Assembly: GCF_035046485.1 (NCBI RefSeq)
Contig: NC_085137.1
Location: forward strand, 495,502,772-495,566,771
Length of the DNA stretch: 64,000 nucleotides
Source: Aedes albopictus
Lineage: Eukaryota; Arthropoda; Insecta; Diptera; Culicidae
Reading direction: 5' to 3'
Of this stretch, positions 33,801 through 44,174 are shown one piece after another; within the stretch, counting starts at the first letter, position 1, and each line of letters begins with the position of its first letter. Made by a program: the position numbers and the translations under genes. Below the pieces are notes generated by a model, which worked only from the letters and a program-made list of their open reading frames with translations, did no database searches and was not told where the DNA came from.

Positions 33801-34275
33801 ATCTGGAAGAATTTCTGGAGGAATCCCTGAAAAAAATCCAGAAGGAATTCCTAGAGAAAATCCTGGATGAATTATTGAGGGAATCCCTGAAGGATTTCCT
33901 GGAGGATTTCGTGGATGAATTGCTTACAGAATTTATGAAGGAATTCCTTGATCTATTCCTGGTGAAATTCCTGGAGGAATCTCTGAAGAAATTCCTGGAG
34001 TAATTTCTGAAGGAAATCCTCGAGGAGACCCTGGAGAAATTCCTGGAGGAAATCCTGGAGGAATGCCTGCATGAATTCCTGGAGGAATCCCAGGAAAAAA
34101 AAACTCCTAGGGAATTCTTGGAGATATTCCTGGAGGAGTCCTTGAAGCAATTCCTGGAGGAATTTCTGAAAGAATTCTTCGAGAAATCTCTGCAAGAATT
34201 CAAGGAGGAATCCCTGGAAGATTGCATAGGAGAATCCCTAGAGGAAAAAATCCTTGAAGGAATTCCTTGAAGAAC
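30840..34275 (-). repeat. Large 12-bp satellite array in inverted orientation
   Basis: About 3.4 kb of TGGAGGAATTCC variants, the reverse complement of the unit at 5310-7765. The arrays open all frames (EEFLEEFL, SRNSSRNS, PGIPPGIP), giving spurious ORFs up to 200 codons. A higher-order repeat of about 1 kb is visible (31.85-32.2 versus 32.83-33.2 kb). A SINE fragment sits in it at 32688-32785. Confidence 0.92.
32688..32785 (-). mobile_element. tRNA-like SINE fragment inside the satellite
   Basis: On the minus strand, GGTGTGATGGTTAGAACACT (box A region) and CTGGGATCGAATCCC (box B) match the SINE at 39632-39805 and 62365-62544. Only the tRNA-like head remains. Confidence 0.75.
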
Positions 34276-34289
34276 TCGTGTAAGAATTC

Positions 34290-36440
34290 ACGAAACGTGG
34301 TTGATGAGGGTGATCAACAAGAATAGAGATAGATTCTCTGCGATGGAGGTGGCTACGCAGCAGCTTGACTCCATCATTGACTTTACGTCAGCTAAGTCTA
34401 ATATTAGCAAGGACCTCAAGCAGGCCCTCATTAAACTTCGAAAGTCAATGATAATGGCCTGGCATGACCAAGAGAAACTCGTGGCAACTGTGGCAGCGGC
34501 AAAACCCATGAAGGTTGGTATGGTTTAGGACAAGCAATTGCAGAAGCATGTGAAGCAGCCGGAGCTACCAGGCAGCGCCCGCAAGGTAAGGCAGCTACTA
34601 ACCCCGAAGTTTGGTTGTAAAACCGGCAAGTCGGATCCCAGCCAGAGGTCCCAGAAAGACAGGAAAGGTGGGCCTGAAAAGGCCGGCCTGTACCGGATCG
34701 AAGGAAACGAGGAATTGCGACCACTGATTGGTCCGCAGAAACCACGCCCACTGGACCAAAGTAGAGTGGAAGAAGAAGAAGAAACCGCAGGACGTGCAGA
34801 AGCGTAGGGACCTTAGGCCTAGGAAACATAGGAAGGCAGGTGCCAAGCGCGAGAAGGGTGACACGCTCGTCATCAAGATTGCACAGTCCAAGTATTCGGA
34901 AGCCTTGAAGGCGATGTGGAACGACAAGGAGCGCAAGGACGGGCTCCGCCTACAAAAGTTCGTCGGAAGAGGTCCTTGATGAAGGTGTCAAGGTGAGAGA
35001 TCTTACAGCGGAGGTGACTCTGAAGATGGCGCGGAAGAGCTCGTTACAACACTATGGCAGTGCGAGAACAAGGTGGCCAACGCAGCTACTGGCAGGGACG
35101 GGACACAGGTAGCCTTGGTACTGCTACCTGTGGCGGACGCTAACAAGTCCGTTAAACTAGGAAAGCTCAAGATGGGCTGGTCAGTATGCCAACTGACCCT
35201 ACACGAGCCACCGGAGGCTTGCTTCAAGTGTCTGGAATCAGGCGCCATGAACACAAGTCATGAGACTATAAAGGCCCTGACAGGAGCAAACTGGCGGCAA
35301 TACGGCGGAGAAGGCCATAAGGCACAAGGCTGCACGAGTCCACCCAAGTGTTTGATTTGTTTCGGGAAATCCGGGAACTGCAAGCACCCAATGGGAGGTT
35401 CCGGCCTTCAGAAGAGCCACAGCTTACAAATCACAGTGCAGGTAACGCAGCTGAACCTGAACCAATGTGACGCAGCCCAGCAACTGCTTTGTCAGGCAGT
35501 TTCTGAGTGGGGGACGGATAACGCCATCATAGCGGACCCATACCGAGTATCCGCCGGTATCGGCAACTGAGTTGCGGATGGGACTGGAAAAATGGCGGCG
35601 ATATAGACGACGGGTAAATACCCCGTCCAGGAGTTGGTATCTTCTACCTACGTAGATTTCGTGGTCGTCAAAGTAAACGGGGTCTGTAGCTGTTATACGG
35701 CTCTGCGGTAGTCCATCTAGCAGTTTACGCAAATTCTGGACTGTATGACGACTTTGCTGACAGGGCGATGGCCGGTGGTAATGGCGGCTGATTTCAATGC
35801 CTAGGAATGGGGAAGCCGTTCCACGAATAAGTAGGGTTCGCAAAAGATCCTGGTAGAGGCACTGGTCATACTAGATGTAGTCGGAACGGAGCGGAGTCGA
35901 TTATCGACGTTACCTTTCGTAGTCCTGGGCTAACAAGCAGTCCGAACTGGAGGGTAGATGATGCCTACACACCTGGTGCTTTGCTACAGTATCGACTACA
36001 ATCCAGCAGTCCACCCTAGAAATAGGAGACCACCGGCTTACTGTCGATTTAGAACCTGCGCCGCACCTGCCTGCGGGCTAGGCGGCGGATGCAGCAAGCA
36101 CGAACTCAGAAAGAGCGAAATGCACGGTGGGTGGTGATCGCCGCTGCCGAAGTCACGCCGAAGACCGAGTAAGGTCAAGCAAAAACGCCTGCTGTGAGGG
36201 TCTCTGTCAGAGTGCCAATGCAAATCCGTGGGGTGATGCATACAGGATCGTGAAAGCAAAGACAAGAGGTGTAATGGCTCCTACAGAGCACTCCAGAGTT
36301 GTTGGGGGCTTTTCTCGCCTCATGACTCTAGTCCTTGGCTTCCTTTCGTACGATAGCTGGGGACTGGTCACGCGATGAGGAGAGGGTCACCGATGAAGAA
36401 GTTACGGGGATAGCAAAGTCCCTTAAAAGTAGCTATTGCA
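34290..36440 (+). pseudogene. R1-clade LINE relic: gag zinc knuckles and endonuclease
   Basis: A gag-like part (34301-34980) is followed by CCHC-type knuckles near 35215-35390: EACFKCLE, YGGEGHKAQGCT, PPKCLICFGKSGN. The endonuclease then starts with VTQLNLNQCDAAQQLL and DNAIIADPYRVSAGIGN at 35440-35568, typical of R1-clade elements. A pre-RT piece, NANPWGDAYRIVKAKTRGVM, lies near 36218-36278. At least one in-frame stop (34526), frameshifts near 34800 and after 35570, and a missing RT show it is dead. Confidence 0.82.
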
Positions 36441-36652
36441 GGGGCTCCCGCGATGTTTGTGAGCTACAGAGGAGGTGGCGCGTGGACTCGGAGAAGGGCT
36501 AGTTCAGACGCTATACAAGAGGTGGTCCAGGGGTTCGGAGACGACTTCGTAGATCATGTCGGTGCCCTGCGGTCAAAATCGACCCTTACAGCGATTAAGT
36601 GGCCGCGCAGAGAACATCCTGGTAGCTGTCGTGGCGTCGGTTTACTGGGTTC

Positions 36653-36781
36653 CTAAGCAACACACATGGTTACAAAACAGTTACGGCAGCGCATGTAAGG
36701 GTTGCACAGAAATCACTGTGACTTACTACGCAACCCTTACATGCGCTGCCGTGACTATTTTGTAACCAAGTGTGTTGCTTG
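36653..36781. mobile_element. 130-bp palindromic MITE
   Basis: AAGCAACACACATGGTTACA, AAACAGTTACGGCAGCGCAT and GTAAGGGTTGC on the left are mirrored on the right with few mismatches, around a loop of about 20 bp near 36715. It follows the R1 relic. No ORF. Confidence 0.8.
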
Positions 36782-36789
36782 GGTTGGAT

Positions 36790-38029
36790 CCGAGCGGCCG
36801 CGGTTGGAAAGGGGTCACCGGTAAGGGCCGGGGCATGTGGAGGCCCCACTGTCAGCAATCCCTTCTGGAACAGCTGATGGGGCCTGAAGGATAGTAATAC
36901 CATTGCCTTCAGCAGGTCAAATCGCGTTGCACGTAAGCATCAGTTCTTGATGTCTGCAAATCAGTTGGGCGCGGGCGGGGTTGAACCAGCCCGTCTTCCG
37001 AGGACAGAGGGAGAGGTGAGGACCACTCGGGAAACTGACTAAGCGCCAGCATGCTATCGTGACGGACAAAGCGAGTCATCGATGTTCGTTGCTACAGGCT
37101 ACGCATCTAACCTTGAGGGTGCGATGAGCACTAGCCCCTCTCTGAAGCAAGGCCTCTTGGTGGTTCCGGAGAGATGAAGGGTTTGGCGACCATAGGAATG
37201 AGTGTAGTGGTTCGAGGAGAGAGTAGTCCTGGCTTTTACTTTTATTATAGAAGACGGCCTTAATCCCACACTACCCGGACCTTCCTGTTCGTGTGTCTGT
37301 TGAGCAGATTTTCCCCCTATGGTTTAGATTAGAAGAAAAAAAAAATGTTTACGCAAGGCTGCCAGGTTGGACTCCATGGTCAAATGGCAGCGCGCGAGGG
37401 ACAGTTCCACCAAAGGAAAGTGGGCCCACATGTTTATTCTGTCTTTTTCAGGTCCCTGAGCAAATCAACGGCCTCATTGAAGCTCACTACTTATTTGCAT
37501 CCTCTCTGGGCTTTTCCTTGTAGAATTACTAAAGGGACTACTGGATTAAATCGCCAAAAAAAAAACCTAGTGTAGTCCTTCAAATTAATTTATAATTCAA
37601 GCCATAAGAAACTTCTACAAATAAATCCTTGCAAAATGTATGAATGGCCTTTTTTTCGCCAGAACTTTATGTTCATTTTACGTTTAAATTTTTAAACCGA
37701 GAACAAACACAAAAGCTTAAAAAACAACGAAAAGGTAATAACATACGACGTTGTGTTAAATAGAATAACTACATCTCTTTGTTTACAATGTTAACCAGTT
37801 AAAAAAACACTCGCAATCAGCCTACGGTTAAAGTGCACATCAACTCACACACTTACGGAAGTCACACCAACCGGATGGATCGGTGAGTGCGGTAATCGCT
37901 GTGTGGTAGCAAGAGGTTTTTCGTATATTTAGTATCGTCGTTCGTTATCGTTAGAGAGAGAGAGAAAGAGTGAGTGAGTGAGTGGCGAAACACCACCAAA
38001 CACACGCGGGGAAAACTTGGCATGCTTAC
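36790..38029. other. Intronic sequence, nothing recognised
   Basis: 36790-37240 is GC-richer and may be the 3' remnant of a LINE. 37240-38029 is ordinary AT-rich intron next to Mef2 exon 4. No RNA gene or ORF of note. Confidence 0.4.
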
Positions 38030-38170
38030 TTTTGTTATGGTTATTGTTATTGTGGTTATGCTGGTGCGTGCCAATACCTGGACTCGGCCCGGGACTGGGA
38101 GATCCACCGAGGGGTGACGCCGAATGTGGGTATCCGTTGGACATCTCCAGGATTCCACCGGAGGGATACA
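38030..38170 (-). CDS. Mef2: Mef2 exon 4: transactivation region
   Basis: The exon codes a Y-P-S-G-G-I-L-E-M segment, then NGYPHSASPLGGSPSPGPSP, then an H/N-rich tail. The motif GYPHS-SPL-GSPSPGPSPGI is shared with fly Mef2. The acceptor TTTTTCACAG precedes TGTATC (phase 1 in) and the donor AACAAAA precedes GTAAGC (phase 1 out). Length 141 nt keeps the phase. Reading past the donor gives the sequence KHAKFSPRVF, which is intron. The (HN)-rich stretch before the donor is low-complexity and is likely to vary between mosquitoes. Confidence 0.93.
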
Positions 38171-38515
38171 CTGTGAAAAATAACGAGGGGGTGAGAAGGG
38201 AGGTTATTAACGAAAGGTACGTAACTTATTGCATTGCCACATGCAATAGTTTTTTATTCCCTTTGGGGATAATTTCTTCATTGGGTAACGCAACACTTGT
38301 CGCTGCGAATTACAGCCGTCTCGGAAAGTTTTATGATGCATTAAAATCGTAATACCTGCGGCCAAGTGGCACCCTACAAATTAAGAAAACTTCTACGGGA
38401 AGTCCTGTACAAAAATAGCTACCCGCATTAATTATTCACACAAGCTATGACTTAAGTTTCCGTTCTTACGCCATCAACAAAGGAGACGCATGGTACCCCA
38501 CAGCAGTCCACTCAC

Positions 38516-38825
38516 CTGAGTCGGTTTCTGAGCTGGAAGGCCGCGGACTAATACTATTGTGTGCCATCTGGGGGCTGCTCTGCATCATGCTGGAATCGTT
38601 GTAGGTCCCTATGACGGGCACCGATACCGGTAGCGAGTAGCTGTTCCCCGCCATGTTGACTCGCCCGCTCGCCGACAGCTGCTGGTTCCGTTGCATCATG
38701 ATCTGAAAGTCTTCGTCGATCTTGTTGTACTTGGCTTCGGTGCGCGGCGTCAGCGTGTAGCTGTCCTCCGGTTCGGGCGAATCCGGCGACATGGTGCCAT
38801 TTTTGTTCTCCTTCTGTGCGTTTAC
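38516..38825 (-). CDS. Mef2: Mef2 exon 3: region after the MEF2 domain
   Basis: The exon codes 103 residues plus one base. Recognisable blocks are KENKNGTMSPDSPEPED, YTLTPRTEAKYNKIDEDF, a PVSVPV block and ISPRPSSSETDS, all typical of MEF2. The MSPDSPE part corresponds to the vertebrate SPDPD stretch. The donor is ...GACTCAG before GTGAGT, phase 1. The 3' splice site is ambiguous. TTGCAG lies just before 38825 and GCACAG just before 38813, twelve bases apart and in frame, so the residues VNAQ may or may not be included. I chose the longer form because those residues align with the vertebrate ALNK stretch. The exon is 345 bp upstream of the next one. Confidence 0.95.
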
Positions 38826-39631
38826 CTGCAACTGTGAAACAGACAGGACCTTACAGGAATTACGACTGCTTTATATGACTGTGGGCCCGGGTGGGAAATG
38901 GGCACGGCGGCGCGGCGGCGGTGGTGGCAGGGCGCGAGCAGAGAGTGAGAAAGCGGCAGCTTTTCGGTTACTTCTCAAATGGAAAATATTACCGGCACCG
39001 GGGACATGAAAGTGACACGCAACACAACTGCCACGGTGCCACGGCGAAAGAGTCACACACACGCAAACCAATATATACTGCAATGCAATGCAATCGAGCT
39101 TTAGAAGGAAGGAAAGTTGGGGGTGGGTTTGAGGGAAGAACTACATATAACGAAGGTCATGAAATAATAATTAATGTGATAATGGCAGTGCTACGAATGG
39201 AAACTCACAGGTTATTCTCAAAAGCATAAATTTTTATGTTCATTTATTGCTATAAAAAATAAGAATTCTAATATAAAATTCTGCTTTTACTACTTTAAGC
39301 AGAATGTTTCTCTTTTTGATATTCGTAGTAATATGTAGTGCAAGGAATTTTAGAACATGTCACCCGTAGCACTTGGTGCGAGGGCGCTGATACGCTGCCT
39401 TTGTAATATTTTGGCTTTCAATCTTTCTCAATTTTGTTAATGGGCTGTGTGACCACTTAGGTTTGGAGTGATGTTTTTGGCATTTTCTACACAAATCAGT
39501 ATTACACCAAATAATTTATTGATTGATTGATACGTACATTATCTAACCACAAAAACTCAATTCTATTGATATGACGTTGATTGAGTCATAGCAAAAGTGC
39601 CCAAAATAGGCCTCTCAATCAAAATGGTCCC
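38826..39631. other. Mef2 intron sequence, nothing recognised
   Basis: A CpG-rich patch at 38885-38940 adjoins the exon 3 acceptor. The rest is AT-rich. No gene. Confidence 0.45.
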
Positions 39632-39805
39632 TGGAGCGGAGCTGGTGTAGTGGTTAGAACACAAGACTATCACGCCGAGGACCTGGGATCGAATTCCACT
39701 CCCGACACACTCACATAATGTGAGTTCTTCCTTCGGAAGGAAAGTAAAGCGTTGGTCCCGAGATGAACTAGCCTAGAGTTAAAAATCTCGTTAATACAAA
39801 CAAAA
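39632..39805 (+). mobile_element. Short tRNA-derived SINE (second family)
   Basis: Box A (GGTGTAGTGGTTAGAAC) and box B (GGGATCGAATTCC) lie in the first 75 bases. A body with TTCCTTCGGAAGGAAAGTAA and GGTCCCGAGATGAACTAGCC follows, then a short A-rich end. The target duplication AAAATGGTCCC is at 39621-39631 and 39806-39816. Other copies: 62365-62544 (minus) and a fragment at 32688-32785. Confidence 0.87.
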
Positions 39806-39816
39806 AAAATGGTCCC

Positions 39817-40139
39817 ACATCCTGCATTACGCAATGGAGAGAAGATTGTTGGGTTGGGAGAATGTTGATAAACAATGCTACTAGATAAAATTATTTTAAG
39901 ATCGTGTACCACCATGCTCCGTGAAGTCTTGTCAGTTAGGAGAATAGGGGCATAATGGACACCCTAAGCAAATGAGTACATTAAGCCTGTATAACAGAGA
40001 AAAACTTAACATATTATCAGTTGGCTTACAACTTGACCTTGTTTCCTACGTATTTCAATCATTTACAGTAAGTAGAATGCTTTTATTGTAAAGAAATCGA
40101 GACAGGCAAAACTTTCACTTTTCAAAAAATGATCAAATA
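39817..40139. other. Intronic sequence, nothing recognised
   Basis: AT-rich, with no feature seen. Confidence 0.4.
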
Positions 40140-41170
40140 GCTCTAACTTTTTAAAAGTGCATCTAAAAAACTAAATTTTTTAACTGTAAGTTATTCAACT
40201 AGTTGTGTATCAACGGTCCAAATTTGGGAAAGATCGGGCAATTCTACATAAAATTAGAAAAGATTCTAGAAAAAGTCATAATTATCCGATAGCCAACTTT
40301 GAATTGTTATATCTTCGAATGCAATGAACCAAATGCAATGAAATTTTGAGCGTTCATGACTTATATGATTAGCTATGGAAAACTTTTGACATAACCTAAA
40401 GTTGTTCACACGGAAGAAATTCATAGCGTTAAGATTATTTTTCTGATATACCGTCTTTGAGGGTAACAATGAGTCAATTTTGATACAATTTTAGTTTTGA
40501 GGAAAATTTACGAACTCCAAATATTTTTTCATCATTTGAGCATGCATTACCAAAGATCACATTCCACTGATCAAAGGACTTTTTCATGCAACGAAGCAAA
40601 AGTTATTGAACGATGAATGTGGGAGTATGCATTTTTGACCCATTCTCACCCCAACGGCGGTATCATTTTTTTTTTCAATTTTTATTTACGTGTGTTTTAA
40701 CTTAGACTAATTCTACACTTTCTGATATAACACCAAATTCTCGAAAATTTCAACATCGCTTCAAAATGCGAGATGGTAGTTATAGTTTATTTGAATTCTC
40801 TCTAATTAACTTCCATATGGATATGTTTTGAAAGGAAGTAACAAAATAACTGGCAATAAATCTTGCTATAAATTGAAAAAGTAAACCAATTTACTAAAAA
40901 ATCACAAAATAAATGAAATTGCTGTAACTTTTTTTCTTATTGATAATTTCAAGATAAGTCAAACTTTTTTCAAAGCTCATTATATGAGTCATAGGTGCTC
41001 AAAATTTCATTGCATTCGGATCATTGAATCCGGAGATATAACAGTTCAAATTTGGCTTTTGGATATTTATGACTTTCTCTAAAACTTCTAACGTCATGTA
41101 GAATAGCTCGATTTGGACCATTTGGACCACAACTAGTTGTTTAACTTATAGTAAAAATTTTAGATTTTTA
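40140..41170. mobile_element. 1-kb foldback element without coding capacity
   Basis: The left arm (TCTAAAAAACTAAATTTTTT, AACTAGTTGTG, GTCCAAATTTGGG, ATGCAATGAAATTTTGAGC) is mirrored imperfectly on the right (CTCAAAATTTCATTGCATTC, GATTTGGACC, CAACTAGTTG, AAAAATTTTAGATTTTTAGA). The centre is near 40650. It is followed directly by a Feilai-like SINE. Confidence 0.75.
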
Positions 41171-41172
41171 GA

Positions 41173-41408
41173 TCTTCTTCTTCTTTTTGGCTCGACGTTC
41201 CAACTGGAACTTGGCATGCCTCTCTTCAACTTAGTATTCTTTGAGCACTTTCAAAGTTATTAATTGAAAGGCTTCTTTGCCAGCCATTGCAAGAATTTGA
41301 TACACTTTGCCCAGGGAAGTCGAGAAAAGTTCCCGACCGGAACGGGAATCGAACCTGTCGTCTCCGGATTGGCGATCCAAAGCCTTATCCACAAGGTTAA
41401 CAGGAGAT
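41173..41408 (-). mobile_element. Feilai-like SINE, short triplet tail
   Basis: On the minus strand the head has TCTCCTGTTAACCTTGTGGA (box A) and GACAGGTTCGATTCCCGTTC (box B). The body matches the copy at 24027-24342, and the tail is about four GAA triplets. It is truncated in the body. Confidence 0.82.
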
Positions 41409-41882
41409 AAAATGAAAGTTCTGCCTGTCCCGATCATTTTGTCTATCCCCTGTAGGTTGTTTAAGGCTATAGATTGGTTCACTTTGAATTTAGTGATTAA
41501 ACAACATTTCAGCATAGTGACTGGTAATGCGATCTTTACCTTCCCCAGATCGCCTTATAAGGCCATCGGAAAACCTGAGAACAATGTTTCAAATTATTCG
41601 CAATTAAGTGAAAAAGTCCTAAAACATCCGCCATCTACCATATACATGTGAGGAATTAGCAAAAAAAATATATTACATGAATAATGTAACATAAAGTAGA
41701 ACATCCCATGTGGACAAATACACAACACACAACATAAATTTTGCCATGTTACCCTAGTGAATAACAATTTCCGAACCCAGGATGACGAGGTTTGATAATT
41801 GTTGTTGATTTATCAGTTAATACTGTAATCCTGTTTTGTCTGGTAGGTTGCCTTTTGGTTCACAGCGTTACTTGCTTTCATA

Positions 41883-42118
41883 GCGTGAATGTTGCGTGAC
41901 TCACCGGAACAATCCGTTCCCATCCATCTTAGCAAACTACAGTAGAATCACTTGACATGATACGGGACCTCGGGATGCAGGCGACTTGCTCCGCCAAAGC
42001 TCTACTCCTCAATGAGGTAGCATCACACTGCCCACCTCGTCATGCTGCTTGCTGTCATCGACGCTTGCTAGGGGAAGGACACCCAAGGGGAACGTCACTA
42101 ATCTTTGTTCACACCCCG
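41883..42118 (+). mobile_element. MITE family A, copy 2
   Basis: GCGTGAATGTTGCGTGACTC, CCATCTTAGCAAACTACAGT, CTCCTCAATGAGGTAGCATC and AGGGGAAGGACACCCAAGGG, ending GTTCACACCCC. Same order as 3233-3445. Confidence 0.75.
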
Positions 42119-42782
42119 GACATAGCATGAGTTTTGGCTAGGAATTTCTAATCTTAAGGGGGCATTCTGATTCGGGTTCAATACGAGTCGTTTACATTTC
42201 GATATCCCTGTCAGGGAACGATTCTTATATCTGATGAGAAGATTTTTTGCCCGAAATGATCTGAGGTCATCAAAATGAGATTGCTGAGATCTCATGTTGC
42301 TCTATTACTCCAGAGCACTATAAATGAGCATAAAACTTAGAGAAAAGTTTACAAGTTAAAATAGTACATTTGAAACAAGAATAAAACTATTAATATAACT
42401 AGAGATTCTCACAAGGAATCGCGCATGAAGATGCCTTGAAAAAGCATGAATTTCTAGCAGATCAGGATCTTGGTGGTCTATTGGCTACCGCTTCTGATTC
42501 GTATGCAGAAGGTCCTGGGTTCAATCCCTGGCTAGTCAATTTCATACCACTTTGTATCTTATGTATATTAACACGTTCATGGTCATCGCTAGAACAGAAA
42601 CGGGTTGAAACGCCTTAGAGTTATGAAATCAGGCGAACAGTTCCGCGCATCATCTTCAGAGTAATAAATACACTAATCTTTCATCTTACGCTTGGCATCC
42701 ACGCACCAATGTGTGAACCCTCTGCCAACCATATCCCACCAACAATTTGACATCCGCATGAATTTATGCAGACGCAGAGGTA
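42119..42782. other. Intronic sequence with a tRNA-like SINE head at 42460-42560
   Basis: A third kind of tRNA-like head, TGGTGGTCTATTGGCTACCG (box A) and CTGGGTTCAATCCCTGG (box B), lies at 42470-42530. The tail and target duplication were not resolved. Nothing else was recognised. Confidence 0.5.
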
Positions 42783-43669
42783 CACTCCCGTTCAAAAGTT
42801 TGGGGTCACCCCCTCTAAAACATGTAATTTTTTTAGGCCCATATCTCTGCCAATTTGCGTCCGATTTCAAAACCCTAGGTTTCATTCAAAAGATAATAAG
42901 TCAAAGAAACTTTGAACATGATTTAAAAGAAACTTTTTCAAAAAATTTTGTATGTAAACTCAACCCAAAGTTGCCAAATTTTCTAAAAAATGAATATAAA
43001 CTTACGGCAGTGTCGCTGGAAATTGGGTCGACCAAATTTTAAGATGAGAGCGGTAATATGACCCATTTTCTATTAGCTTTCAACTGCTTTTTACAGAACT
43101 TAGCTAAAAAATCTAGAAAAAAAGTTATTAAGTAAATTAATCCTTGATGTCATCGACCAAAAGTTTGTGGTCACCCCTCAATATGATGTATCGGCCAAAA
43201 GTTTGGGGTCACTATCGTTAAACATGGAAAAGTGATTTGTTGATATCTTTGTCATCTTTCATTCAATTTTAATTCTTCTCGGCTTATTTGAAACAAAATG
43301 AATGATACTTACTGCATAATCATTGAGACACACATATTTGTTGAAATTTACATACTAAAACTTAGCGTAAAGTTGCCTCATTTTTTGAAGCGTGGTAAAA
43401 TGTGATAACTTTACATAACATTTTTATATACAATAATCGTTAAATACGTTAAGTTAAAGGCATCAAACGTAAATTTAGTTAATTATCTCTTAAATGAGCC
43501 AAAACTAATTAAAATTGAACTATAGATGACGAAGATATCACCAAATCACTTTTCCATGTTTTACGAAAGTGACCCCAAACTTTTGGCCGATACATCATAT
43601 TGAGGGGTGACCCCAAACTTTTGGTCGATGACATCAAGGATTAATTTACTTAATAACTTTTTTTTCTAG

Positions 43670-44174
43670 TATTAAACTGATTCTAAAAGCAACTCCGCAG
43701 CTGGTTTTTGGGTTGGGAACAGCTTTAGCTGAAATATTTAATCGTAAATCAAATTCATCTCCTAATAGCGTCACATATCATTCTACTTACAATTTTTCAG
43801 TTTTTCTTCCTGTTTTCCTTTAGGCTAGTTTTCAATCCGTTCTAATAGTAGGCTTTAGATCTAAGTATACAAAATAGGTTTAAATACAAAGTATTTCACG
43901 GATATTTATATATAACTGTTTACCTTCACCAGTAGCTAAATTATAATACGGGAAATAAAGAAATTCTTCCGAATATTTGGTGTTTTCTATATGCACAATC
44001 TAGAATTCACTTCGCTAATTCAATATCAACTTAATCCTGCTTATCATCATCCCTGACGTCTACCACCACATCTGCAGTCACTGTCAAAGTTGAAGCATCC
44101 CTTGCACAGTACGTTCCATGCGACCCCTGTGGTGCTTTGTTACATGTATTCGCCGGGGGGTACTCGTCGTCACA
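43670..44174 (-). repeat. 3' LTR of the BEL element
   Basis: 505 bp. In element orientation it begins TGTGACGACGAGTACCCCC and ends CAGTTTAATA. The last 47 codons and stop of ORF2 lie in it. It is preceded in element orientation by the purine tract GGGCGGGGGGA. Confidence 0.95.

Noticed and set aside
33625..34227. 200-codon minus-strand ORF with SRNSSRNS repeats, and other ORFs in satellite arrays
   Set aside because: They follow from the 12-bp unit being stop-free and a multiple of three. Other frames are equally open and no domain is present.
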